Shown here piece by piece: positions 33,120 to 41,581 of a stretch of 64,000 bases of DNA. The notes below the pieces were generated by a model, which was given only the letters and a program-made list of their open reading frames with translations, was not told the DNA's origin and made no database searches. Both the position numbers and the translations under genes were made by a program. The first letter of the stretch is position 1. Every line of letters starts with the position of its first letter. The DNA comes from Rhodococcus sp. B50 (lineage in GTDB: Bacteria; Actinomycetota; Actinomycetes; Mycobacteriales; Mycobacteriaceae), in the NCBI RefSeq assembly GCF_013602415.1, contig NZ_WPAG02000002.1, forward strand, positions 4,591,480 through 4,655,479, read 5' to 3'.

Positions 33120-34493
33120 TCACGGCAGCGGCGGAAGAGTGACCGTGGGATCACCGAGCAGCACCATGCTCTGGCGATCGACCGCCGTGAGACGCAATCT
33201 GGTGAGGAGGGGGAGTACCGACATGTCTCCCTTCGCGAGTTGTTCCCGCTTCTGTGCCCAGTCGGTGTGCAACTGGCCGACGCCGGCCCGGTAGTCGCCG
33301 AAGGCATATCCGAGCGGTTGTCCGTGGTGGATGTTGGACGACAATGCCTGCACGATCGTCCCACCGAGCAACTGTCCGGTGTCGTCGGCACGGAGTGTCC
33401 AGTCGAAGGTGGGTTCGACGTGTCCGATCACGGCGCGGACGGGATCGTCGCGCGACAGGAGGCGCAGGGCTGCGGGCGCGACGACCGGCCCCAGTCCGGC
33501 GACGGTACGGACGACCGCGGCGGCAGATCCGTCGCCGAGCAGACCGTCGTACGAGCTGGATCCGGCACCACCCGCGGAGCAACACGCTTGCGCGAACCAC
33601 ACTGCACCGGAAGGCATCGCCGCGGCGAGGTCGTCGACAGGGGTCGCCGTGTGTGCGGTGTCGACCGGCGTACCGAGCGTTGCGCGCAGCAGTTCCGGGT
33701 TGCTCGTGGGTGTCGCTCCATGGCTGGAGGTGACCACCAGAGCAGGATTGCGCTCGAGCGACTCCAGCAGGTTGGTGGAGGTCGCGGCGTCGTCCGTGAG
33801 ATGTCTTCTGCCGTCGAGGGTGCCGTCGAACGCCTTGTCCAGCGGTGCTGTGACGGCGGCGCGCATCAGGCGGGTGATGTCCGTGGGGCCGTGGTCGACG
33901 GTCCACAACAGGGGCGCGGTGACATCCACGGCGGAGCCGGACCAGTCCCGGAGGAGTGCGTCCACGTACCTGTCGAGACGTTCGTCGCTGAACGGCAATC
34001 GTCCTACCGCGTGCCGTATCGACAGCGAATACTGCACCGACCAGGGGATGACCTCCGGCCCTCCGGCGACCAGGACGTAGCGGGGGAGGAAATTCCCCTG
34101 CGCTGCACCGAACTTGGTCAGACCCACGAGAAGGTCCTGGGGGTGACCGTCCGGCGTGTACCGACGCAAGTACCTGTCCTCGAGTTCGGGACTCCACCGC
34201 AGCAGTACGGTTCCCGGGCGTTCCTTCAGGATCCGCAGTACCCCGGAGGGCGCATCCTCACCTGTGGCCTTCGCGGTGCCGGACACGGCCGGATCGTCGA
34301 GCAGGAGAACGCCGTAGCCGACTGCGTGATGACGCCAGTTGCTCGGGTCCGCGGGTGCGTCGAACGCGAGGGGTTTCTGACTGTGCGGCAGTCCTCGGCG
34401 GGCGCCCCAGTTCACAGCCGTGTCGGCGAGCGGACCGGTCGCTGCGATGCTGCCGGTCCATGCGTCCATGGACACCTCGGCGGGAAGCGTCAT
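33120..34493 (-). CDS. clan-CD (caspase/gingipain-like) cysteine protease of the four-gene module
   Basis: 457 residues. A clan-CD catalytic dyad can be read: His258 in VVTSSHG and Cys304 in FAQACCSAGG, the latter matching the QACxG-type caspase block. The following AAAVVRTVAGLGPVVAPAA and closing MVLLGDPTVTLP recall the gingipain (C25) end. The N-terminal 150 residues have no recognised domain. There is no signal peptide, so it acts in the cytosol. ATG 34493 overlaps the stop of the CHAT gene (ATGA), making it the last gene of a coupled operon. Probably cleaves, or is cleaved by, the products of the other genes. Assignment rests on motifs and needs structural confirmation. Confidence 0.72.
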   Translation of the reverse strand: MTLPAEVSMDAWTGSIAATGPLADTAVNWGARRGLPHSQKPLAFDAPADPSNWRHHAVGYGVLLLDDPAVSGTAKATGEDAPSGVLRILKERPGTVLLRWSPELEDRYLRRYTPDGHPQDLLVGLTKFGAAQGNFLPRYVLVAGGPEVIPWSVQYSLSIRHAVGRLPFSDERLDRYVDALLRDWSGSAVDVTAPLLWTVDHGPTDITRLMRAAVTAPLDKAFDGTLDGRRHLTDDAATSTNLLESLERNPALVVTSSHGATPTSNPELLRATLGTPVDTAHTATPVDDLAAAMPSGAVWFAQACCSAGGAGSSSYDGLLGDGSAAAVVRTVAGLGPVVAPAALRLLSRDDPVRAVIGHVEPTFDWTLRADDTGQLLGGTIVQALSSNIHHGQPLGYAFGDYRAGVGQLHTDWAQKREQLAKGDMSVLPLLTRLRLTAVDRQSMVLLGDPTVTLPPLP

Positions 34494-35788
34494 TGCAGGG
34501 CCTCGAGTGTGCGTTCGAGCCGTCGTACGGTGGAGTTGACCTTGTCGAGCAGTTCTTCCGGTGCGTCGGACGCTTCCATCAAGTTGCGGAACTCCCGCCA
34601 GGTCGTCAATTCCTCCTTGGCCGTTACCAACTCGCCGATACGGGCTTCCGATGCCGCGGGTTCGGCGTGGTAGATCCGGAGTTGTTCCGCTTGGGCGTAG
34701 AGCACCGGATCCGACCACGTGCCCATCCCCTCGGGATCGGCACCGCTCAATACGCGACGCGGCACCGTGAGGGCAGTGACCCAGTCGATCGTGTGGACGC
34801 GGCCGTTCCCGCTGGAATTCAACGAATCGCGTATCACTCTCAACAGTTCGGGGTACAGCGCCGAGCAGAAGCTGTCGGCCTCGGAGATGTCGAGCAGGCG
34901 CCGCATTCCGATCACTGCCGGGATGTTGCGAGCGGTGAGATCCTGTGCGAGAGCGGGTCCTTCACCGACACCGGCACTCTCGCAGGCGACCAGCACGATC
35001 AACCAGGGGTTGCATGCCGCGAGCTCACGTACGAGATCCGAGGCGGTCAACGAGACGAGTCCCGTCTCTTCACCTCCCAGGAAATCCGCCGGTGTGGCGA
35101 GCAGCAGACTGTGCACACCGCCGACAGCCTTGCCGTGACACAGCACGTGAACGATATCGGGTCTGTGGGCGGCTATCTGCCGGGCGACGGTGGTGCCGGC
35201 GGTGGTCATCTCTTCGCACGTGAAGGCCGGTTCGTGTACGTGCTCGGCCGCGTCGAGAACCGAGGGATCACCGGTGATCACGTGAACCGACAACCCGACG
35301 TTCCTTGCATCCGGACTCCGGAGCGCCTTCACGAGACTGTCGAGTTGTGGGACGCCGGAACGCCCGGCGGCCGAGAGCAGCGCGACCACCCGTAACGACG
35401 ACGTGAAGGTGCGGTCGGAAAGGTTGATCCAGCGGTTGACGATTCGGCCCACGGGCCAGCGGTGGTCGAGTGCACAGAAACCGTGGGCAGCCGAGTACAA
35501 CTCCTCCCACGGTAGTGCGTCGATCTCGGGGGTGCGTACACGTAGATAGAGGGGTCGGGGCGGCCCCTCCGCCGGCTGCGCGAGCGCCATCCGGAGCGCT
35601 TCGGCCACCGGCCGGTGCGATTCGAGCAGGGTCATCAGGGTCGCGCCGCGTTCTCTCGGGTTGTTGCTCAGCAGTCCGGGGAGTTCGACGGGATCGCATC
35701 TCCCGTCGTCGGGCACGTCGTTCGGCGACTGTTCCAACGTGACCACTGCGCCGTTCCCGACTTGCGACAGGCCCACGACGGTGCGCAT
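34490..35788 (-). CDS. CHAT-domain protease (catalytic dyad intact)
   Basis: 432 residues. CHAT signature: LYLRVRTPEIDALPWEELY leading into the domain (residues 80-100), catalytic His218 in VHVLCHG and Cys269 in LVACESAG, with ATPADFLGGEETGLVSLTASDL between them. CHAT proteases are caspase relatives used in bacterial immunity and cell death (for example the TPR-CHAT of type III-E CRISPR). No TPR repeats or sensor domain are evident here, so sensing may come from partners. A helical C-terminal tail (TAKEELTTWREF) may mediate contacts. It overlaps its upstream neighbour by 1 nt (TGATG) and its downstream neighbour by 4 nt. Confidence 0.8.
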   Translation of the reverse strand: MRTVVGLSQVGNGAVVTLEQSPNDVPDDGRCDPVELPGLLSNNPRERGATLMTLLESHRPVAEALRMALAQPAEGPPRPLYLRVRTPEIDALPWEELYSAAHGFCALDHRWPVGRIVNRWINLSDRTFTSSLRVVALLSAAGRSGVPQLDSLVKALRSPDARNVGLSVHVITGDPSVLDAAEHVHEPAFTCEEMTTAGTTVARQIAAHRPDIVHVLCHGKAVGGVHSLLLATPADFLGGEETGLVSLTASDLVRELAACNPWLIVLVACESAGVGEGPALAQDLTARNIPAVIGMRRLLDISEADSFCSALYPELLRVIRDSLNSSGNGRVHTIDWVTALTVPRRVLSGADPEGMGTWSDPVLYAQAEQLRIYHAEPAASEARIGELVTAKEELTTWREFRNLMEASDAPEELLDKVNSTVRRLERTLEALQ

Positions 35789-37245
35789 CACTGCCTCCTC
35801 GAATACCGGGCGGTCAACTCTTCGATCTCGGACAGCGCTCTTTCGATTCCCTCTGCTCGGGCACGGTCGCGTGGGTTCGGCACGGCAAGGGATCTCGTGT
35901 TCACCGCTGCACGATTCCTCTCGACGAAGCGCAGTGCGGACGCCACCCACGCCGGTGCGGTGTCCTCCCGGTCGTACCGGCCCTGCACCTCGCGCGCTGC
36001 CGGGCTCGGAGACGAGATCGGCGTGCGGCCGGGACCCACCGTCGCGACATCGTCGGCGAGTGCCTGGGGGACGACGGGCCACGACAGTGGTTCGTGGTCC
36101 ACGACCGTCTCCGGTGGGATGTAGCCGAACAGGGACCTGCTCGCGAACGGATTCCGGTGATCCCGTTCGTAACGGAGCGTTCGGGCGTCGGCGATGAAGG
36201 CGTGCGCGGCGACCAGTTCGGCGGCGTCGCGATCCCCCGTGAGCGAGCAGTACAGGGTCGGACCCGGGCGGGTGCGTCCGATGGTGTCGGCGAGCATGCG
36301 TACCGCGGCGTCGGAGTGCCTCGTCGGCGGGGAGCCGAGCGAGACGAGCGTCGCTCCCGTCATGTCGGCCAGCCGGATCACCTCCTCGGCGGGAGCGAAC
36401 CTCCTGTCCGTGAATCCGGTTGCTGTGGGCCGAGGTCGGTAGGTGAGCATCGGGATCTCACCGTGGAAGGCGCCTTCGCCGACGATGTGGACCGCACGTA
36501 CGGCCCGCCCGTGCAGGCCGTCGAGGGTCCAGTTGGTCCACACCAGATTGCGGTCGTCGATGGCGTCGACGGTGTCCTTCCCGTCGCCACCTCTCGCGGC
36601 GCTGCGCGCCTTCTTCCGACGCAGCCGCCGTTCGTGGGCCTCCAGATCGTGGGTCGGCATGTGCAAGCGGATGTTCGGGGCGGAAGCGAATCCGGGATCA
36701 GCGGCGAGGAGTTCGTATGTGCCGATGTCCACGAAGATGTCCACCTCGAACGGAGTGGACATCTGAACATCCATCTGGTGCAGAATGTCTCGAATGTGCC
36801 GAGCGCCCCAGCGTTGACCCGCAGGCGTATCGAGCAGGATCGCGATCGACCACCTGCGTCCGAGTTCGACGGCCACCGGAAGGCTGTTGGGGACACGGAG
36901 AACCGGCAGATGGATGCGGCTGCCGAGTTCCTCCCAGGGGACGACGCCGAGAAAGCCGTAGGGCGGACTCAGGCGCAACCACAGCGACGGCTCCATCCGC
37001 AATTCGTCGGTCAGCGTCGATTCGACCGCGCGGCGGAGCCCCGCCGCAACCCGGAGGCGTCGCGGTGGAACGCTGCCCATCCGGAGGCCGAAATCCTCGA
37101 GGGGATCCCGCCGGTCCCAGAACTGTCGCTCGTCTCCGTCCGGGAAGGCCGTCAAGGTGCTGCGGACGGCCGGGGTACGACCGGACAGATCCAACCGGAC
37201 TCGCAGCACCGCGAGCTTCCATCGTTTGGTGAGCCGGACCGCCAT
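35788..37245 (-). CDS. degenerate CHAT-fold protein, probably catalytically dead
   Basis: 485 residues. It shares the CHAT lead-in with its neighbour (WLRLSPPYGFLGVVPWEEL, residues 89-107) and the same later blocks. But the His position (VHIVGEG instead of VHVLCHG) holds Glu257 and the Cys position (LVSLGSPP instead of LVACESAG) holds Leu303. Other His residues (His261) lie nearby but out of register. This suggests a pseudoprotease acting as scaffold, inhibitor or sensor of the active CHAT. The alignment is by eye. A GTG three bases upstream (37248) is an alternative start. Sits between the hydrolase and the active CHAT with 1-nt overlaps at both ends. Confidence 0.65.
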   Translation of the reverse strand: MAVRLTKRWKLAVLRVRLDLSGRTPAVRSTLTAFPDGDERQFWDRRDPLEDFGLRMGSVPPRRLRVAAGLRRAVESTLTDELRMEPSLWLRLSPPYGFLGVVPWEELGSRIHLPVLRVPNSLPVAVELGRRWSIAILLDTPAGQRWGARHIRDILHQMDVQMSTPFEVDIFVDIGTYELLAADPGFASAPNIRLHMPTHDLEAHERRLRRKKARSAARGGDGKDTVDAIDDRNLVWTNWTLDGLHGRAVRAVHIVGEGAFHGEIPMLTYRPRPTATGFTDRRFAPAEEVIRLADMTGATLVSLGSPPTRHSDAAVRMLADTIGRTRPGPTLYCSLTGDRDAAELVAAHAFIADARTLRYERDHRNPFASRSLFGYIPPETVVDHEPLSWPVVPQALADDVATVGPGRTPISSPSPAAREVQGRYDREDTAPAWVASALRFVERNRAAVNTRSLAVPNPRDRARAEGIERALSEIEELTARYSRRQ

Positions 37246-38603
37246 CACCGGTCACCCCCTGTCGGGGCCAGGAGGTTGTGGAGAGCCCAGTAGGTGACCG
37301 GGTTACTGACGTCGCTGTGGCCGTTGATCGCCGGACGGTGTCCGATGGGGACGCTGCCGTCGACCGCGATCACCTCGGCAGGGCCGGCGAGATCGTAGCG
37401 ACCGGCGCCGGCAGCGAGTGCCGGAGTCGTGACGCAGCGTCCGTCGAGTCCCTCGGGTCCGTAACCGCCCAGCGCGCCGTACAACCAGGCATCACCGAGG
37501 GCTGCGACCCGCGGTTCACCGAGCGAACTGCCCCGAACCGCGAGGTGGAAGAACGTGTGCAGGGGTTGGTCGAACGACGAGAACGTCGTGAGAATCGGGT
37601 ACTCGACTCGGGCCGTCACCGGGCGATAGCCACCTTCGACGCCCGTGACCGCTACTTTCGACGCGAAACACCACCGGTTGACGGCGGGCTGGAGCAGCAG
37701 CATCGACCGGGCCGGCCGCGGCGGTTCGGCGCTCGCGACCGCCGACAGCACGACACGAGCACCGAACGAATGTCCGACGAGATGCAGTCGAGTGGTCGAG
37801 TTCCCGGCGAGCACCGCGCGGATCAGGGGCCCGACGCCTTCGGCGCCTACCACCCCGGCGCGAGCCTTCATCTTCCATACGGTGGCCGTACGCAGCAGGT
37901 TCCGCGGGTCGAGGTCGCTCGCACCCGCTGCCCGGGGCGACGTGCCGCCGGTGGCGGCGCCCCCGACCGTGCCGATGTCGTCTTCGTCGACGGGCCCCGT
38001 CCACGGTGCGGTGGCGGAATCCAGCGACCGCCACACCTCGAGGAGCGACTCCACGTCGGGCGGCTCCGAGCCCGTATCCGGGTCTGCCTCCCGCGCGAGT
38101 TCGGCACTCACGATCTCCACAGCCCGTCGGGCATCCCGATCGGCCAGCCCCGTCTGTCCGTCCACGAGTTCGACCAGAGTGGCCACGTCGGAGGAGTCGA
38201 GAGAATCGGTGACGAAGGACAACATCTCCTCCTGCCGGCGAGCCGATTCGTCGGACCCGGACGCCGCAATGTCCGGTCCGGATTCCCACGGCATCACGAA
38301 GCTCGTCGACGGCCAGATGATCCCGAGAAGCACGGGTCGATAGTTCGGTGGCAGAGGCAGGCCGAGGTCCCTCCGCTGAGCGATGAAACCTCCGATGAAG
38401 TCCCTGTATGCGCCGAGGGCTCGGGCGTAGATGTTGTTCCAGCCGTGCGAGAAGCAGATGACATCCGTGGCTTCCCGGGCCGCTGCGAGGAACATCTCCG
38501 CCGTTCGCGGACTGATGAGTCTGCCGTTCTTGTCGAACCTCAGCAGGTACAGATCAGCGGTGAGGTCTGCTGTGATGTCGAAACTGTCGACCGGACCGAT
38601 CAT
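37245..38603 (-). CDS. alpha/beta serine hydrolase, first gene of the protease module
   Basis: 452 residues from ATG 38603 with GGAGGG 6 nt upstream; an ATG at 38624 lacks a ribosome site. An alpha/beta-hydrolase frame is visible: VICFSHGWNN oxyanion strand (residues 48-57) and nucleophile Ser279 in LVGHSFGARVV; His candidates lie near the C-terminus (INGHSD). Between them lies an unusually long low-complexity insert (about 170-235, rich in Asp, Glu, Gly, Thr, Pro) that looks disordered and protease-accessible. Likely an esterase or lipase effector; its control by the proteases is my inference. The upstream region contains a perfect 18-bp palindrome (38770-38787). Confidence 0.7.
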   Translation of the reverse strand: MIGPVDSFDITADLTADLYLLRFDKNGRLISPRTAEMFLAAAREATDVICFSHGWNNIYARALGAYRDFIGGFIAQRRDLGLPLPPNYRPVLLGIIWPSTSFVMPWESGPDIAASGSDESARRQEEMLSFVTDSLDSSDVATLVELVDGQTGLADRDARRAVEIVSAELAREADPDTGSEPPDVESLLEVWRSLDSATAPWTGPVDEDDIGTVGGAATGGTSPRAAGASDLDPRNLLRTATVWKMKARAGVVGAEGVGPLIRAVLAGNSTTRLHLVGHSFGARVVLSAVASAEPPRPARSMLLLQPAVNRWCFASKVAVTGVEGGYRPVTARVEYPILTTFSSFDQPLHTFFHLAVRGSSLGEPRVAALGDAWLYGALGGYGPEGLDGRCVTTPALAAGAGRYDLAGPAEVIAVDGSVPIGHRPAINGHSDVSNPVTYWALHNLLAPTGGDR

Positions 38604-38878
38604 GGTCGTCCCTCCGTCCGGCATGGATACGGTGGTGTGGGTAGCGCCTGGACAGACCAGCGGGTCTTGTCATCTCAGTGTGCTCCTGGATTCATCTCCG
38701 GTGAAGAGCCCTTCTGTATGTACCTCCCGGGTCGCCACTCCACTGTCACCCCGGGGCGGATGAGATTCACGAGTAGTGCACTACTCGAACGCCGAGCGTC
38801 CCCCTCGGCAGGACCGGAGGTGATCATTCTCGTCCGGTACCCGCTCGGGAACACTCACGACCCGGTTAGTCTCTGGAC
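38604..38878. other. divergent promoter region of the protease module and the lipoprotein gene
   Basis: 275 bp without a gene. It holds the palindrome at 38770-38787; no clear -35/-10 pair could be chosen in either direction. Confidence 0.5.
38770..38787. promoter_or_regulatory. perfect 18-bp palindrome (operator candidate)
   Basis: CGAGTAGTGCACTACTCG has 9-bp arms and no spacer, typical of a dimeric repressor site. It lies 92 bp before the lipoprotein gene and about 165 bp before the hydrolase start of the protease module. Confidence 0.5.
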
Positions 38879-39943
38879 GTGCGCGTCGCTGTGGTTGCCA
38901 CCACACTGTTGTTCCTGCTCGCGGCCTGTGCGCAGGACACCTCGTCGCGCCCCTCGCCTCCGGAGGACCTTCCGGTGGTCCGCGCGGATGGCGACCGGCT
39001 CGTTCTCGACGACCGCCCGTGGTGGCCGGCCGGGCTCAACGCCTACCAGCTGGGTACGCGCTGGGAGGTCAATCAGGGATGCGGCGCCGAGGTGGATCTC
39101 GACGAGTTCTTCGGCGCACTGGCGCCCCGATCCGTGGTGCGGTTCGACGCCTTCCAGTCCCACGCCGTGCACCGGATCGGCGGCACACTCGACTTCTCCG
39201 CGCTCGACGCCGTCTTCGACGCCGCCGAACGGCACCGGGTGTACGTGATCCCGGTTCTCGCGCCGCAGGACAGTGATTGCGACGCGGGCGGGTACAAGCA
39301 GGCCGGCTGGTACGACGCCGGTTGGCGCGACCCGCTGCCCGGTCATGTGCTCGCCTACGACGACTGGGTCGCGACGGCCGTCGAGCGGTGGGGGTCGTCG
39401 CCCTCGGTGGCGATGTGGGAGTTGATCGGCGAACCGGAGACCGCGACCTGCACCGACGACGAGTGCGCCCTCGAACGACGCGAGTGCTTTCCCGGCGGTG
39501 CACGACTGCTCCGCAACTGGATCGACGAGGCGGCAACGATCGTCCGCGAACACGACCCCGACCGGCTCATCACGGTCGGCACCATCGGAGGTGACCAGTG
39601 CGGTTCGGCCGGAGACGATTTCGGGGCCGTGACGGACGCGGCGCAGCTCGACGTCGTGCAGTACCACGACTACGACGACGCGCAGTTCCTCGAGCAGCGA
39701 CTCGCCGGGTTGTCGAAGCCGATGCTCGTCGCCGAACTCGGTGTCCGGGCCGGCTCGTGCCTCGACACGAGCGACCGTGCCGAGATCGTCGACCGTACGC
39801 TCACGCGGTACCGCGAACTCGGCGCCGACGGTGCGCTGATGTGGTCGTTCGTCCCCGACCCACGGCAGGACGAGTGCACCTACGACATCGGCCCGGACGA
39901 CCCGGTCCACTACGTCCTACGCCGCCACCATCGCTCAGGGTGA
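38879..39943 (+). CDS. lipoprotein glycoside hydrolase (GH5/cellulase-like)
   Basis: 354 residues with GTG start. The N-terminus is a lipoprotein signal with lipobox LLAAC-AQ, so it is anchored outside the membrane. The mature part is a TIM-barrel glycosidase of clan A: WPAGLNAYQL at the start, acid/base Glu185 in WELIGEPE and probable nucleophile Glu286 in VAELG. Six or more Cys suggest disulfides. Mannanases and cellulases of GH5 have this pattern. It is adjacent to the polysaccharide genes (its end overlaps the next gene by 9 nt, convergent), so it may trim or release the polymer. The linkage cleaved is unknown. Confidence 0.82.
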   Translation: MRVAVVATTLLFLLAACAQDTSSRPSPPEDLPVVRADGDRLVLDDRPWWPAGLNAYQLGTRWEVNQGCGAEVDLDEFFGALAPRSVVRFDAFQSHAVHRIGGTLDFSALDAVFDAAERHRVYVIPVLAPQDSDCDAGGYKQAGWYDAGWRDPLPGHVLAYDDWVATAVERWGSSPSVAMWELIGEPETATCTDDECALERRECFPGGARLLRNWIDEAATIVREHDPDRLITVGTIGGDQCGSAGDDFGAVTDAAQLDVVQYHDYDDAQFLEQRLAGLSKPMLVAELGVRAGSCLDTSDRAEIVDRTLTRYRELGADGALMWSFVPDPRQDECTYDIGPDDPVHYVLRRHHRSG

Positions 39944-41581
39944 AGCACGGTCGAGTACCCGGAAAAGCCTCCAATCGGGTTGGTCGGCACCGTCGTTGGG
40001 AATCTCGAGTTCGAGCACCGCGATGTCGCTGCCGGTCTCGTAGATCGTGGGATAACGACGGTTGACGGCATCCGACACACCGCGTCCCTCGTTCGGGACC
40101 GCGAGTATGTACTCGACTCCGAACTCGGCGGGTCGGTTGAGCAGTGTGGTGAAGTCGCCGTCCGACGGAATGACGAACGTGTCGGGTCGCTCGGTGGCCG
40201 AAAAGATCGCGAAGCCGTAGACGGTGTCCATCAGCACCGAGCCGGGTGGCAGGTCCATCGCGTCGAGGTAGTCGGCGATGCGCCGTTCGGTGGAGAACGC
40301 CGTGATCACCCGTCGCTGTTGCTCACGCACGTCGGACGGGTCGCCGTCGTCCGGGAACAGGACCGTGCGCAGCGCGTGCTGTTCCTGCGACAGGGTGGGG
40401 GAGAGCATGGCGACGAACGTGACGGGCAGACTGCACACCAGCAGGATCGCACCCAACGGGGCCGCGCCGCTGTTGTCCTCGGCTCTCGGAACGGTGTGCG
40501 GGCCGGGCCGTCGCGCCGCGAACCGCCCGCGTCGCGGCGCCAGCTGCACGACCCACACGGCGAGCAACGGGATCGCGCAGATGTAGAAACGCAGGAACGG
40601 AAAGGTCATTCCGCGCGCGTACGACAGTGCCGCGAAGCCCAGGACCGCCCCGAAGACCACGAACGGTACGAGCGGTTCGAGATCGCGTCGTCGCCACGCG
40701 AGCACCGCCACGATCGGAATCGACAGGGGGAGGGCGGGTCCGAGCACCACGATCTCGGAAATCGAGAACGCGATCGCTTCCAGGCCCCCGGACGACCCGC
40801 CACCGCTCTGTTCGAGGATGGCGGCGTTGCCGTAGGTGGAGGTGAACTGGGCGAGTGCTTCTCCGGTCACGAGCCAGCTCGTGGCGACGAAGGCGACGAA
40901 GGCGAGTGCGAGAGGAGCGGCGACGAGGATCGCGTCCATGAGCGCCGGATGCCAGCCCGAACCGGGGGCGTATCTGCGGGAGCGATACCGCACGAGCAGT
41001 GCGACGAACACCGTCACCGCCGCACCGACGGCCAGGGCGTCGTAGCGAGCGAGATACGCGACGGCCAGGGCGATACCCGCCAGGGCGAGGTCGTGGATGT
41101 CGTCGGTGCTGCACCACCGGATGAGCCGGCGTGCGGCCCAGCACAACGCGAACAGGAACGGCGCCTCGCTCATCCCGTTCGCGCCGTAGTAGACGATCAT
41201 CGGATTCAGCGCGAACACCGCCGTCACCGTCCACACGAACCACGGGGCACATCCACGATCGCACGCGATCTTGTGGATCTGTACCGCTGCGCCGGCCATG
41301 AACGGCGCCGACATGAGCACCGCCGTCACCGAATAGGCCGTCAGTCCGGGAAACCACGCCGACAGGCCGGCGAGAGGCACCTGGACGAGTGCGGTGAGCG
41401 GCGTGAACACGAATCCGATGGCGGCGAGATGCGGGTCGCGGCTCAGCAGCACCGTCCGCGCAGCGCTCACACGACTCAGCGAATCCCCTTGGTAGTACTG
41501 CACGTCGAGCGCGAGCCACAGACCCGCCGCCAGATAGATCAGGCACGAGGTCCAGAACACCCATCGGCTGCGGGCCTTCAC
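39935..41581 (-). CDS. GT-C-type membrane glycosyltransferase or polymerase
   Basis: 548 residues; GTG start. About eleven hydrophobic segments are spread over the first 430 residues, followed by a soluble extracytoplasmic tail, as in GT39/GT-C enzymes. An acidic pair in the first large loop (ALDVQYYQGDS) is the expected catalytic Asp region. It overlaps the GT2 gene by 4 nt (GTGA) and ends the polysaccharide operon that runs from 46519. It probably adds a sugar from a lipid-phosphate donor on the outer face. No precise family is assigned. Confidence 0.72.
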   Translation of the reverse strand: MKARSRWVFWTSCLIYLAAGLWLALDVQYYQGDSLSRVSAARTVLLSRDPHLAAIGFVFTPLTALVQVPLAGLSAWFPGLTAYSVTAVLMSAPFMAGAAVQIHKIACDRGCAPWFVWTVTAVFALNPMIVYYGANGMSEAPFLFALCWAARRLIRWCSTDDIHDLALAGIALAVAYLARYDALAVGAAVTVFVALLVRYRSRRYAPGSGWHPALMDAILVAAPLALAFVAFVATSWLVTGEALAQFTSTYGNAAILEQSGGGSSGGLEAIAFSISEIVVLGPALPLSIPIVAVLAWRRRDLEPLVPFVVFGAVLGFAALSYARGMTFPFLRFYICAIPLLAVWVVQLAPRRGRFAARRPGPHTVPRAEDNSGAAPLGAILLVCSLPVTFVAMLSPTLSQEQHALRTVLFPDDGDPSDVREQQRRVITAFSTERRIADYLDAMDLPPGSVLMDTVYGFAIFSATERPDTFVIPSDGDFTTLLNRPAEFGVEYILAVPNEGRGVSDAVNRRYPTIYETGSDIAVLELEIPNDGADQPDWRLFRVLDRASP

